From Ananas comosus (Eukaryota > Streptophyta > Magnoliopsida > Poales > Bromeliaceae), in NCBI RefSeq assembly GCF_001540865.1, contig NC_033631.1:248001-312000 (forward strand): 64,000 nucleotides of DNA. The letters run 5' to 3'. A model generated the notes under the pieces. It was given only the letters and a program-made list of their open reading frames with translations. It did no database searches and was not told the DNA's origin. The stretch's first letter is position 1, and every line of letters begins with the position of its first letter. Shown here in pieces: positions 44,797-56,860 of this stretch. The position numbers were made by a program, and so were the translations under genes.

Positions 44797-47260
44797 TGCA
44801 TATTGTACGTTTACTTTACCACCCTTCATCTCGCCCCTGCTATATACTCTCTGCGATTTACGCAATTCGTTTCGATTTTAATGAGCTACAACATCTCGTT
44901 CCATCTTAATCAACAACTGTTATCTCATTTGTTTCAGGATTGATTAATTACCTTCTTTTCCCGAATAATGCAACAGCAGTCAGGTTCGACTTTAATTAGC
45001 ATCCTCCATTAGGAATTTTTTATATTTTTAATTTTTACCCTTATACTTTATGGTTTGGATACATAATAATGGAATTAATATAGCGCCAATTAATTGCGCC
45101 CTGTGATTAATACATGATGTTACGCTCGCTGGACGGATTGGTCTTGTAAAACAAGCAATGTAATGAATAATATAACACTAGTGAAGAGGCTCGCGCTTTG
45201 CAGCGGATAAAAACCGTAGTAGTAATTAATAATAATAAAATATTAAATATTTTTTTGTGTATCTCACTTGGTACATCTACCGAAAGTCTCTCACTGTAGG
45301 CGATAAATATCAACCTGACAATGAAGAAAGAGAGTAAAATAACTCATTCTAAATAAAATTAAATAGGGGAGATGAAGAGACGTATGTTGAGAGAGAGAGA
45401 ATAAAATGGAAGAGATGAGAAGACGTATGTTGAGAGAGAGAGAGTAAAATGGTTCATTCTAAATAAAAATTGAATAGGATATATGAAGAAACGTATTTTG
45501 AGAGAGAGAGAGTAAAATGTCTTATTCTAAATAAAAGTTAAATAGGAGAGATGAAGATAGTATGTTGAAAGAGAGAATAAAATGGTTCATTCAAAATAAA
45601 AAAAATTTCAAAATTAAGAGATTATGACACATCAGCTTAAAACATTGGGGATTCATAAAGAGTAATAGATATGTTAATTGCTAGTATATCGATTGCTTTC
45701 TAGAGTTAAAAACTATGACTAATTGTCCAGTGATGAGTTAGAACATATAAAAGAGACGCACGCGCGCGCGACAAAAGCTTTCCGAGTTATTTTAATTTCT
45801 TGGTGCAGGACTGCAGTAACGTGATAACACTAGTCCTATATGTATTTCACTCAATTTGTTCAAGAATATAAAACGAGACTAGTAAAGTTTAACTGCTTAT
45901 GTTCTATTTCGGTAGTGCGGGAACATGTATTGATTAGGACTCCATATATATTGCCGCTGAATCTAGTTTTGCTTATCTGGGATAAAACATGATTACAATC
46001 ATTCTACGTATTCTCTCTTCTTTTTAGTTTTCTGGTGCATGGGTGAAAAAGGCTTGCATTGTAGTCTATCGACTTCATTGTAGGAGCACAACATGGCTAA
46101 AGCCTTGCCGCTTTTGTTCTTCTATTTAATTAGTACTGGACTCATATATGACTCCCAATTCATGGTCATGTTCTATCAATTTATTCATAAGATTATGAGA
46201 AAATTAAAGACTAATTTGTTACTTTATGCTTGTGTTCTTCAGTTTTATTGGTGCAGGATCAGAGTAAGATTCCTTGCTTCTTTCGTGTGCGTGCGTGTAT
46301 AGTAGCCAAACTAATGTAAAATCTTTAAGAAATAAATTGCCCTCTTTTGCAGCAGGGAGGTTAAATGCTTCAATTTTGTTTCTCCTTACTTTATATTCGT
46401 ATATACCAAAGGTAATTTTGTGTTTGAATATTCCTGTACAAATAGGAAAAATCTTATAGCCTGGTCATAGGCTTGTTTTGTCTTGTGTATTATCCGGTGA
46501 AGCTGTTAAACATTGCTTTAAAATGTGTTTCAAATTATTACTGGTATTTTAGCAGTACAGCAAGCACCCAGATTAAACTCGTGAACTCAATCGCAGCAGT
46601 ATAAATCACGCTTTTAAATTTTGTTTAACTTTTTCTTAGTGTTTAGTGCAGGCTCTCATGGTAGATTCTCTCTGGAGAGAATTCCGTCGACTCGCCATAA
46701 GAGTAAAATGAGGGCTATGCTGCAGCAGGCATCAACATGCAACCACATCCTGCAATATCTTAAATTTACTTTCTTTACATTTTTTAAACGAGCTTTAGAT
46801 TCATTTTGCATCGATTGCACAAAACAACTGAAGCATTACTGCGTATGTTCTATGTTCGGTGGTGCGAGAACGAATTAAAGACTCTTATCGATTTCTCTGT
46901 ATATAGGAATGTAACAAGACCAAAGTAGACTACTGCCTATGTATTTGTATTTTCTTTTTGTTCTCGGTGGTGTATGAATTAAAAACGCTCCTCTTATTAT
47001 AGCCTATCGATTTCGTCCTTGCTACAAAGGATGGTTAAAGTTGTACTGCTTTGTTTGCATTCTCCAATTTTTCTTGGTGAAGGATCGGAATGAGACTACT
47101 ACAGGTAGTCTATTTATATATGCATAATGTGATTAGTGTCTTTAATGTAGCTTAATTTTACTTGTTATTTCGTTTTACTGGTATCACGAATATTTGGGTG
47201 TAAATACGGATAATTACATTATATATTTTGGAGAATAAGATTTGGAGATGTATTCTTAAT
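44797..47260 (+). other. 3' flank of NLR3: possible spliced 3'UTR
   Basis: Follows the order seen after NLR2 and NLR4. Acceptor-like sites are TTGGTGCAG|GACTG (ends 45808), TTGGTGCAG|GATCAG (ends 46256) and TAGTGCAG|GCTCTC (ends 46651). Short reading frames are not conserved. A minisatellite lies at 45313-45605. Confidence 0.45.
45313..45605. repeat. GAGAGA-rich minisatellite, about 65-bp units
   Basis: About four and a half imperfect units of AGTAAAATGGTTCATTCTAA, then GATGAAGA(A/G)ACGTATGTTG and GAGAGAGAG. Specific to the NLR3 flank. Confidence 0.8.
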
Positions 47261-48003
47261 GAGAGCAATGCTTCAATACACCATAAGTATAAAAATTAAG
47301 CTCTTAATTAGTAAAGGGTATAGTTGGAATTTACATAAAGTAACCTATTGAATAGGTTACCGATTTGAATTAAGTTAATATGACAATATTGAAAAAAAAT
47401 TAGAAGTATATACTAAATTTGTCAGTATTTTTTATTTAGTTTTGTTACTTACCAAATTAGATAATGCCCAATTTGTTAAGTATCCAACTCAAAAAAATAT
47501 TGAATATAAATTTAAGTTTTGAAGTTGGTATTGTAATGTAAAATTTTAATTTCAAAATTTATATTAAACTTTTAAATTTTGAACCTAATTGAACTTTTAA
47601 TCTTAAAGCCAAACTTTAATTTTTGATTTAAATTAAAATTTTGAATTTGAACTGAAAGTTTTATTTTAAATTTGTGTTTTATATTTAAAAATTGAATTTG
47701 ATTTATAATTAAGTTTGTTATGTTGCTTTGTATTTAAATTTATAATTTAGTTGTAATTTGAATTCCAACTATTGTTGTAGGTATTTGAGAAGGTTATAGT
47801 ATTTTTTAGTTGGATAAAACCGATTTTATAGACCAAAATATTCTTCTATGACCAAAATACCCTTTAAATAGGTACCGGGTGAAAGGTACTTATGCCTAAA
47901 TGGTAAGTCGCCTCTAGAATTATATTACATCTCGACCATCTATGTAAAAAAATAAATGGTCAAGATTTATATAAAATTTAGATGGTGTATTGAAGTATTA
48001 CTC
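47261..48003. mobile_element. MULE-like non-autonomous element (GAGCAATGCTTC family)
   Basis: Ends GAGAGCAATGCTTCAATACA and, inverted, GAGTAATACTTCAATACACC. Flanks ATTCTTAAT and ATTTTTAAT match at 8 of 9 bases, fitting the 9-bp duplication of Mutator-like elements. Interior AT-rich, non-coding. Confidence 0.75.
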
Positions 48004-49104
48004 ATTTTTAATTAGCGAAGCGTGCGAAGGCCAGAGTAATAATCTGTGTGATGGCAAGATAGCAAATCCCATAGCTTGATGAGCTTTTTTTTTTTATTTT
48101 TTGTTTTTCTTTTCACTGTACTCTGATGAAGTTGTTGAGCTTGTTTGAAGTAGACAAAGTATCCCAGGGCTGAAGTTGTGAATTTAATTTCAGTGGCATA
48201 AATTATACTTCAAATTTTGTTAAACTTCTTAAGTTTTTATTGAGGGCTGTACATCGATTTTGAGAGTAAATTTGGTCGGTCCGGCCGACTCATTGTAAAA
48301 GGGAAAAAAGGGCTGCTGTACTTCAGCAGGCATCAACTTGCGATCACATCCTGCAGCTATATATCTACTTTTATTCTTTATAGTTTTCAAAAAGAAATTA
48401 AATTTCTTTATGCATTGAAGACGAAAAAACAAAGCTCATAGGCGGGGATGTAAGAAGGTAAATTTGTCATCTACTTAAAAGACACTAAATAATTCGCCAC
48501 TTTATTAAGGTGACTAATAAATCTTAAACTCTACCTACTAGAACCGGCGTTACTCCGGCGAGGTATGAGGGTTAGATTCCTAAATAATGTTTGTAGGGGT
48601 TAGTTCCCAAATTTTTTTGCTTAATTAAGATGTGTAACGCATGATGATTATTATTATTATTTTTTATTTTTTTATTTTTTCATGAGCAATGCTAGCTCTA
48701 CAATCCTTTATGGCTTGTAGTTGTAACCTTACAATTTCCACCGTTTTATGTCTACTTTTTTCAAGCTTGTCTTTTCCCTTTTTTTTTTTAAAGAAAAGAA
48801 CCGAAAAAGGTGAAGTAAAACCCTTGCTTTTTGGATTGGAAATGGTAAAGATTCAAACCTTAAAAATGTTGCAGACTTAGCATTTCTTTTTTTTTTTATT
48901 TGATTTATACCCTCCAACTTACAAATCGTTTAATTTAGGTCCTTGCATTAGGCAATTTTAAACGGTTAGAATCAAAAGCCCACGAGGAATGCACGTGATC
49001 AAAAATTGCTCTAGTCAAAAAGAAGAAAGCAGGGTTGCTCTATTTTTGCTTAATTTTCAAATTTGTTACGAATCGTATGACTGCTACAACCTTACTACCC
49101 CTTC
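48004..49104. other. Extra copy of the distal NLR 3' module, then unrecognised DNA
   Basis: CTGATGAAGTTGTTGAGC, GTGAATTTAATTTCAG and CGACTCATTGTAAAAGG (48110-48310) repeat the end of the 3' flanks of NLR2, NLR3 (46440-46760) and NLR4. Beyond 48420 no gene or repeat was identified apart from TTATT runs. Confidence 0.5.
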
Positions 49105-49120
49105 ATTTTTATCAAGAATT

Positions 49121-49288
49121 TTTTTTTTTTTTTTTTTTTTTTAGAGATAGGTAGCACGCTACCCGCTTTGTTTATTTCATTTAGAAATAAACTCAACTGG
49201 AAATGCGAATCAACTAGGATTCGAACTTGGGTCTCGGGTATCAACCATCAAACCCTTTGCCACTTGCCCTAGGAATGTTACCCACTTT
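49121..49288 (-). mobile_element. SINE with 16-bp target duplication
   Basis: Minus-strand copy: poly-T, GGTAGCACGCTACC, B-box complement GGATTCGAACTTGG. Target duplication ATTTTTATCAAGAATT is perfect (49105-49120 and 49289-49304). Confidence 0.92.
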
Positions 49289-49540
49289 ATTTTTATCAAG
49301 AATTGCTTTGGTTCTATTTGCATGTACATCCCTCTTGCCTCTTAGTGTTTCACTCTAACAAAATTCCCAACATTACCAATGGAAGAACGTAAATCAAACA
49401 GTTTGTAAGTTGACGGATTTAACTCAAATTAAAAAAATATTAGGGATTTATTTCAAAATAGGTTGACATTCAGGGCGTGTCTATCCATTATTCCATTATA
49501 ACATTTTTATTTTTATTAATCAAGATTACATAAAAGTTAT

Positions 49541-49706
49541 CCACCGTCTCTGAAGCAAGTGGCAAAGCGCTTACTGGTTGGTACCCGAGATCCCAAGTTT
49601 GAATCATAGTTGATTCACATTTCTAGTTGAGTTTATTTTTAAATGAAATAGACGAAGCTAGTGGCGTGCTACCTATTTCTCAAAAAAAAGAAAAAAAAGA
49701 TTTCTC
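49541..49706 (+). mobile_element. SINE with 9-bp target duplication
   Basis: GCAAGTGGCAAAGCGC, AAGTTTGAATCATAG and the tail GTGGCGTGCTACC with an A-rich end. Target duplication AAAAGTTAT (49532-49540 and 49707-49715). Confidence 0.9.
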
Positions 49707-49715
49707 AAAAGTTAT

Positions 49716-50406
49716 TAAAAAAAAAGCACTAATCTATACTTATGTATAAATTCTCATGTTTAAATTCTATGTGGATGTAACTCTTTAATTTGAGGGAGGT
49801 GGGGTTTTAAGCCATTTCTTCTCTCATCTAAAAAACTATAGCTAATCTATTTTTTCAAATGGCTTTTCGCTTTTCGGCGCATTTACTCGTATTTACTTTT
49901 TCTTTTTTTAGTAGCCCTTGAGCTACCATTCATGAAAGGTTAGAGCGAAAAGATGTTGAAGTAATTTATTTCGTATATAAAAATCATTACCCACCTCCTC
50001 TCCACCTTCACCCATTCCCATTAATTTACATTATTTTTTTAATTAATTAATTTTAATGGGTGGCACAAGTTAGATTCCATTTTTCTTCCTTACCAAATTT
50101 TTCTTTATTTGTTTAATGGTTAAAATTGAGGAATATGCTTTTTTTTTTTCTTTTATGTACAATTTTTTTTGTTAGTTTTATATTATATATATAAAAGATG
50201 TGTAATACTTTTACTTAAATTTGTAATATATAGTTCTGTGAAGGAGGTGCCTCCCTCTCCTCTAATGCTCCCAAGGACAAAAAGTATCGGTTAAGATATG
50301 GAGTTGCTAGGAAAGAGTTGAAGGCGCTGTGTTACCTCACGAAATAGTTGGCCTCGGTAGAGGATGCTCTAGACAAGGGTGCAAAGGGGTCCGATTTCTA
50401 TGCAAC
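49716..50406. other. Intergenic, unrecognised
   Basis: AT-rich to 50230. Then a more balanced stretch (50240-50400, with GAAAGAGTTGAAGGCGCTG) that could be a decayed remnant of the same retroelement as the LTR, but no coding motif is readable. Confidence 0.3.
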
Positions 50407-50765
50407 TGTTATATTTAGTTTAGATTTATAGTTATCTAAATTGGAGTTAAACCCTAATCTAATTGGGATTGAATATAATTTGGCATATATGGATTATGAG
50501 TCTGAATCTAATTTCAAATTGAATTAGATTAGACTTGTGTTTAGAAATCCAATTAGATTAGAGTTCCAATTAAGTTTTGGTCTTTTGAGAGATTCAATCT
50601 TGTACTCCGTCTTTCAACATTAATAAAGTATTTGCTCTGTTTTCATCCGTGGATGTAGGCCATTTGCCGAACCACGTAAATATTGGTATGCTCTTTTCTC
50701 TTATCTTTTCGTTTCCTGCATTAAATTATTTTCTGCATCTATTTTTCGCTTTTTCGATTTTAACA
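50407..50765 (+). mobile_element. Solo LTR, copia-like
   Basis: Ends TGTTA...TAACA, flanked by GCAAC and GTAAC (4 of 5 identical). The 3' part has GTGGATGTAGGCC and GCCGAACCACGTAAAT, words typical of plant Ty1-copia LTRs. No internal coding region is next to it. Confidence 0.75.
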
Positions 50766-50770
50766 GTAAC

Positions 50771-52409
50771 AATTTTTTTTATCTTATAGTTCTATTTGTC
50801 TTTCGTTGTTTTTATTGAATTATAATTCCATTATGAAAGCTTTAATATGTTTTTTACTTATTAATTCCAATCAAATATGATTATAACCTTTTTTTTATAT
50901 TCTATATTTGCTTATTTAATCTATAAATTTTTAATAAAAAAATTTTATCTGCCATTTCGCGCGGTTCCTACACTAGTTAAACAACCACACAAGCGAAAAG
51001 GGAAAAGGGTATAGTTGGTGACTTTTAATTTTTTTTTTAGGCCACTTTTTTTATTATGACTTTCATTGATTTGGATGAGTTGGAAGGCGTGTATGTAACG
51101 TAAACTGATCAAATTTGGGGCAAGTTTTTTTAAAAAAATCTAAATCCAATCCTAATTACCAAACTCAAATTTAAAATTGGAATTTGAATCTGACGAATTT
51201 TTAAAATTTATATCCAAGCCCAAATCTTTCCAAAAATTCAAAATCCGAAACGGAAAAGTCCAACTCGAAACAATTATTTCTTTTTGCCATATTTTCAAAC
51301 ATATTATATTGAATCTAAAGTAAAATATAAATTCAAATATAAACACCAAATATTTATATTTATTATATTATGTAAAATCAATTCTAGTTCGTGTCATATT
51401 TTGGATTCAAAACGAGTACAGACAAAATCCATACCTGAATCCAAATCAGACGAGTTTTCGGCTTTTATATCTGTATCCGAAATGATATCCATTTAGTATT
51501 AAATAAATCCGCTCCATTTGAATTTGTTTTCGATAAAATTTTGAATATTTGTTTTAGATTTGTCTTGAAGTGTGGGAAATTTTGGTTAGAATTTGTTTAG
51601 GAGTGTGGAAAAATTTCCAGCACTTTGATGACTTGAAAGCCTTCTCTATGAAACTTCCATTTCATTTCCTCCCCTTATCAAGAAGCACACATGAAATTGG
51701 CCAAAAGATATCTAATATGTTTTTGGTCGACCAAAATGGCTTCATTGATTTTATAAAATTTCTTCAATATATCCATAACTATAGCATTTACTAATGAGAT
51801 TTGAGGTTTAGAAGAACATTTTGAGAATAAAGGAATGTATAAATTTAAAAAAATTGAATAGTAGTAGGAGATATATAAGCAAAAGCCCCTAAAATTTATA
51901 TAGCAAATAAATCAATCATTCTGAGTCAGGATGAATGAAAAGAAAAAAAATAGTGAATAATTTATTACATTCGGAGAACGGTAAATGATTTATTATTTCT
52001 TTAAAGACTAGAAGTTTTATGTATTAAAAATTGAGCAACATTAATTACTTACTTTCAGTATAGACTATTTAAGATGATGTATAGGGTTTATGGTTTAAGA
52101 TTTAGGCTAAAGGCCGTGAACAATTCATCATCTCGTACGGAAATTTAAAGTTTGTTTTCATGCAAGAAAACATTTAGAATTGTCTATAACACACCGGCAA
52201 AGTACCAGTTAATTTGTTCCAACTGTGAGAAAGTGCAACCAAAGCTCTAGATTAAAGTGTTACGCGCCTCATAGTTCGAGCCAAAAATTGCGACGAACTG
52301 AAGTTCAAGGACTTGTCACGCATCTCACACATCGAGCCAAAAATTGTGCTGAATTAAAATTTGAGAACTAAAGTGTACAGTTTGAGCACGAAAGTGTAAT
52401 TTACACTTA
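50771..52409. other. Intergenic with a decayed hAT-like copy and a leader fragment
   Basis: A diverged TAGGGATGTCAAT-family relic spans about 51125-51500 (TATCCAAGCCCAAATC, TGTATCCGAAATGATATCC). At 51640-51700 GAAACTTCCATTTCATTTCC matches the NLR leader intron. No gene. Confidence 0.45.
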
Positions 52410-52660
52410 AGGCAGCGTTTGGTTAGGCGATAAGGATAGGAATAGGCCCTTATCCCCCCTTTATATCCAAACGCTAATTTTTTATCCGAGAATAGTAGTT
52501 CTCGGTTATCCCCACCAACACCTTCATTTTCTATATAAAACTATCTAAAATTATTCTTATCTCCAGGAACAACCCAATTTTCATCCAAACACTATTTTTC
52601 TTATCCCCATACTTGTACCTATTCCTGTAATAGCTAGTTCTTGCTTATACCTGAACCACC
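52410..52660. mobile_element. TIR element (family A, short)
   Basis: Left AGGCAGCGTTTGGTTAGG, right GTATAAG-type end inverted (CTTATACCTGAACCACC), possible TTA duplications. The right half (CCCAATTTTCATCCAAAC) matches the end of the element at 4988-5843. Confidence 0.65.
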
Positions 52661-53054
52661 TTACGTTTTATCCACTAGTAGGGGGCCAATAATTGCAGCC
52701 TCAGTTTAGCGGTGGCGTGGGGTCAAGAAACACGACCTTGGAGGCTTGGATGATTTAATTATTCGATTTCAGGACTGGGGCGTGGACTCTCTAAAGAAGT
52801 CGGCAGAACCTCCGGTCATGCGAAATCACATGCAAGTTTTCCCCAACCTATACGCTCCTTTTTCTTGTCTGCATGCAGTTAATTTGCATAAAGAGAGATA
52901 CCATACCTGCTGTGTATATATATTACCTAATAAGTGAGTGATTATTTTAAGCATTTCTCTTTCCTCGTTCTCTATCTTTTGCACTCCAAGTGTTTGATGA
53001 ATTGCCTGAGAAGTGGTGAAGTAGCTGTGGTTTAAGCTTATTATATGGAGGATT
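52661..53054 (+). promoter_or_regulatory. Leader region of NLR4
   Basis: Acceptor-like TTTTGCACTCCAAG (ends 52990), then TTTGATGAATTGCCTGAG as in other NLR leaders, 65 bases before the ATG. The upstream exon block is not found close by; a fragment lies at 51640. Confidence 0.45.
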
Positions 53055-56000
53055 ATGGCTTTACCTTTCATAGCCGAATCGGCGGCGTCGGCAATCATTG
53101 AGAATCTCGTTAGCACTTGCTCATCCTACCTCGAGGCGTGCCCGGCGGCCGGCGGCATGCAGGACGAGCTTGAACGGCTGCAGCACGCCCTTCCGCAGGT
53201 CCAAGCAGTCTTGACTGCGGTCGAGGAGGGTGCGATGGTCATGGCGCAGAACAAGGCGCTGGATACGTGGCTCTGGCAGCTCAGAGATGCCGTGGAGTGC
53301 GCGGAGGACGTGCTCGACGAGCTGGAGTACTACGAGCTAGAGAAAACAGTACAAGATCGAGATAACGAGGTGCCTGGCATTCTCTCTAAATGTAGGAGAA
53401 AGTTTGACAGTTTCGTTAATCGTATCTTTAGCGATGACACACTGAAGAGGTTGAGGGAGGCCGTCAAGGGGTTGGATCGGGTCGTTGCCGGTATGGGGCC
53501 ACTCCTTCAACTTGTTACTGGGTTATATGGCCCTGGCGTTAAGCGTCGAAAGATCGAGGAAGTCCGGAATGCTCGCGAGACTAGCTCCTTGTTAACCGAA
53601 AGTGAGGTGCTCGGACGAGACGAGGAGAGGGACTTGATAGTCGAATGGTTGATCAAACCGAGAGATACCGATGTCTCTGCTTTTACCATTGTTGGTATGG
53701 GTGGGTTCGGGAAGACTACCCTTGCTCAACTAGTTTATAGCGACGAAAGAGTGCGAGAGTACTTCGACCCGATTATGTGGGTTTGCGTTTCTCAAGACTT
53801 TGATGCAGCTGTGATAACAAGAAAGATGTTAGAAGGTGCAAGTAGTGAGAGTTTTGGCGACAAGAGTCTAAATGCGCTCCATTATATCCTTAAACAGAAA
53901 ATTTTGTCGAAGCGCTTTTTGCTCATGCTAGATGATGTTTGGAATGATGATAATACGATAGAGTGGGAGAAATTAGTTGCTCCTTTGAAATTTGGACAAA
54001 GAGGAAGCAAGATCCTTTTGACAACTCGAATGGGTTCAGTTGCAGATATGGTGGCAAAAGTGATGCAATGTAAAAAGGAATCTTTAAATCTAAATGGGTT
54101 GAAGGAGAGCGATTGTATGTCGCTTTTCAATAAGCACGCTTTTCTTGGTGTGAACCCTGATGATTATAAAAACTTGCGACCGATTGGCGAGCAGATAGTG
54201 AAGAAGCTTGGCGGATGCCCATTGGCAATAAAAGTTACGGGAGGGCTCCTGAACTCCTGCATGGATTATGACTATTGGAAAAGAATCTTGAAAAAAGACA
54301 TTGTAGAATTACAACATAGAAAAGACGACATCATGACAATTTTGAGATTAAGCTATGATCACTTACCCACAAATTTACAACTCTGCTTTAGATATTGTAG
54401 TATATTTCCGCAGGATTTTATGTTTAAGAGGAAAGAGTTGGTCTATATGTGGACGGGTTCAGGTCTGATTCCGCAGTCTATTTGTGGGACACGGAGGCCA
54501 GAAGATATAGGAAAGGAATATTTAGATCTTCTGACAAGAAAATCATTCTTTACATGCAAAGCCAGTGAGCGTGGATTTGAAATTCCTAAATTTTATGTTA
54601 TGCATGATCTGTTGCACGAACTAGCACAATCTGTTTCTCTAGGGGAATGCATCAGAATAGAAGGTGATGTTGTAGGAAAAACTATTCCACGAACAGTTCG
54701 ACATTTATCTGTTGACAAGGTCAATATTCTTTCCATAAGAGAGATATCCAATCTTAAGAAATTGCGCACTCTTGTCATATCTATTAAGAAGAATCATGAT
54801 CATAGTGCAGATCATGCACTTGTATTTAACGAGGTTATAAAAGGGTTTAAAAGCTTACGCTTATTCAGCTTATATGTGAATTTTGACTTTCATAGACTGC
54901 TCGATGCACTTTACTGGTTGATACACCTCCGCTACTTATCTCTTACCCTATCGCTTCCGCTAGAGGCAGTTATGAATAAAAGTTTCATGAATTTGTTTCC
55001 TCAATCTCTTTTTAGGCTTTATCACCTAGTAGTCATGAAGTTCTCGACCCCTGTTTTAATGACTTCTAGGAATATTGAATATGACGGCTTGACTAACTTG
55101 GTCAATTTGCGTTTGTTAGATCTTCCTCGTGGTATGATAAAAAATATTCGTTATGTTAGCAAACTATCCTTCATCCGCAAATTGGAATATTTTTTTGTCC
55201 AAGAGGAGAGTGGTTACAAAATCAGTGAACTAAAGAACCTAAGAGACCTTCGTCGTTTGAATATTAGAGAACTTGAAAATGTGAGCACTTCTGAAGAAGC
55301 TACGGAGGCCAAGTTGAACGAGAAAGAATATCTCAAATCATTGTTATTGGGATGGTCCAGTGACCGCTGCCATAGTGCAGAGGCCGATGAGCAGCTGCTT
55401 GATAACCTCTGTCCACATATCAATGTCAGGAAATTGTGTATTGAAGAATACAAAGGCATTAAATCTCCATGTTGGATGACAGATTTGTATCTCATCAATT
55501 TGACATGCATCCAACTGGTCAACTGTAAAGAATGGGAGCACCTCCCACCTCTTGGGGGTTTGCCTTCGCTCAATATTATTCGGTTGAAGGGATTGGTCGC
55601 TGTAAAGCAAATAGGTTGTTCATTCTATGGGTGCGGTGGTGTATGTGCCTTTCCATCGTTGAAGCAACTATTCTTACTTGACATGCCTAACTTGGAGGAG
55701 TGGATTGGAATAGCTGATGGATGCATGTTTCCTCAGCTTCATACTATGGTAATCCGTGACTGCCCTAATTTGAGGGGAATGCCTACTTTGCCTCGTAGCC
55801 TTAGACTGTTGCTTATTTCTCATGTTGGATTGACTGCTCTTCCAGCAATAAATCAGGATTGCAAAAATGACAGTTTAAGTTCTCTTTTTTATATTGAACC
55901 ACCAATTCATATTTCCATTTGCTATGGTTGCCCATAGTTAACATTTTTACATTTTTTATTCTGCAGCAGCAAGAACATGTTATGGCTCTTGAAAGCTTAA

Positions 56001-56860
56001 TCATCGAACAATGTGAGAAGCTCAATTATTTTCCAACAGAATTTTTTGGGAATTTGAGCCTTGTAAAATTCTTGAGTATAGAAAAGTGCCCGAAGTTGAC
56101 AAAATGTGGGATCACAGACATCCAACCGCCTTCTGCACTCGATAGACTCATTATTGGGTCATGCGGCAACCTTGAGGTGGCATTGCTCTGGTCAGCGAAT
56201 TTAACCTTTCTTACTTGTTTGGATTTACTCGATTGTGCAAGTATAGCATCCCTTCCCCCAGCACAAGTGTGTGTGCGATGGACCATGCTCTCCCATTTAG
56301 CAATAAAAAACTGCAAAGAACTATCATCATTTGGTGGAATACAAGCTCTCATATCCCTTCGTTCTTTAGAAATTGAAGGGTGTGATAAGCTAATTGAAGT
56401 TTCCCTGCTGCAGCCTCCATTTCCAAACAATGTCAGCCAAAAGAATCCAGTGGACTGCTTTCTGAAGCTTGGTAGACTATCAATTGACCATCATGCGCTC
56501 TTGCTCATGGAGCCAATAAGAAGTCTCACCTTCATTAGCAGTTTGACCCTCTCTGGTGCTTCGCAACTCACCTCCTTACCTGAGGAATGGATACTGCAAA
56601 ATCACACTGCCCTCAAATTTTTAAGCATAAGGAATGCAGTCTCCCTTCAGTCCCTAACCCAGAGCATGACAAAACTGTGTTCTCTCGAGAATTTGGGTGT
56701 ATATAATGCTAGTCTCATCCGGTCACTTCCAGATCTGCCTACTTCGCTGTGTACTCTATGCATCACCGGGTGTCACCCTGTGTTGAAGGAGCGATGCCAA
56801 GAGAATATAGGCCTTGATTGGCCCAAGATTGCCAACATCCGTTATGTGAGGATTGAATAG
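53055..56860 (+). CDS. NLR4: CC-NB-ARC-LRR disease-resistance protein with altered splice donor
   Basis: The first exon starts at ATG of MALPFIAE; CC motif CAEDVLDELEYYEL. NB-ARC: P-loop GMGGFGKTT (about 214), LLMLDDVW, GSKILLTTR, GGCPLAIK, CFRYCSIF and MHD (MHDLLHELA, about 516). LRRs follow. At the shared intron the donor AAT|GTAAGT is AGT|TTAAGT (55875). Unspliced, the frame ends at 55937 (960 residues). The second part (55967..56860) is open and keeps the whole C-terminal LRR. An alternative GT at 55873 with AG at 55973 would restore the frame (about 1235 residues). So this is either a truncated receptor or a gene with shifted splicing. The second half shows no decay. Confidence 0.85.

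Noticed and set aside
46093..46302. 69-codon frame with hydrophobic N-terminus (MAKALPLLFFYL)
   Set aside because: Looks like a signal peptide but lies in the 3' flank module, is interrupted by an acceptor-like site, and is not conserved in the sister flanks.
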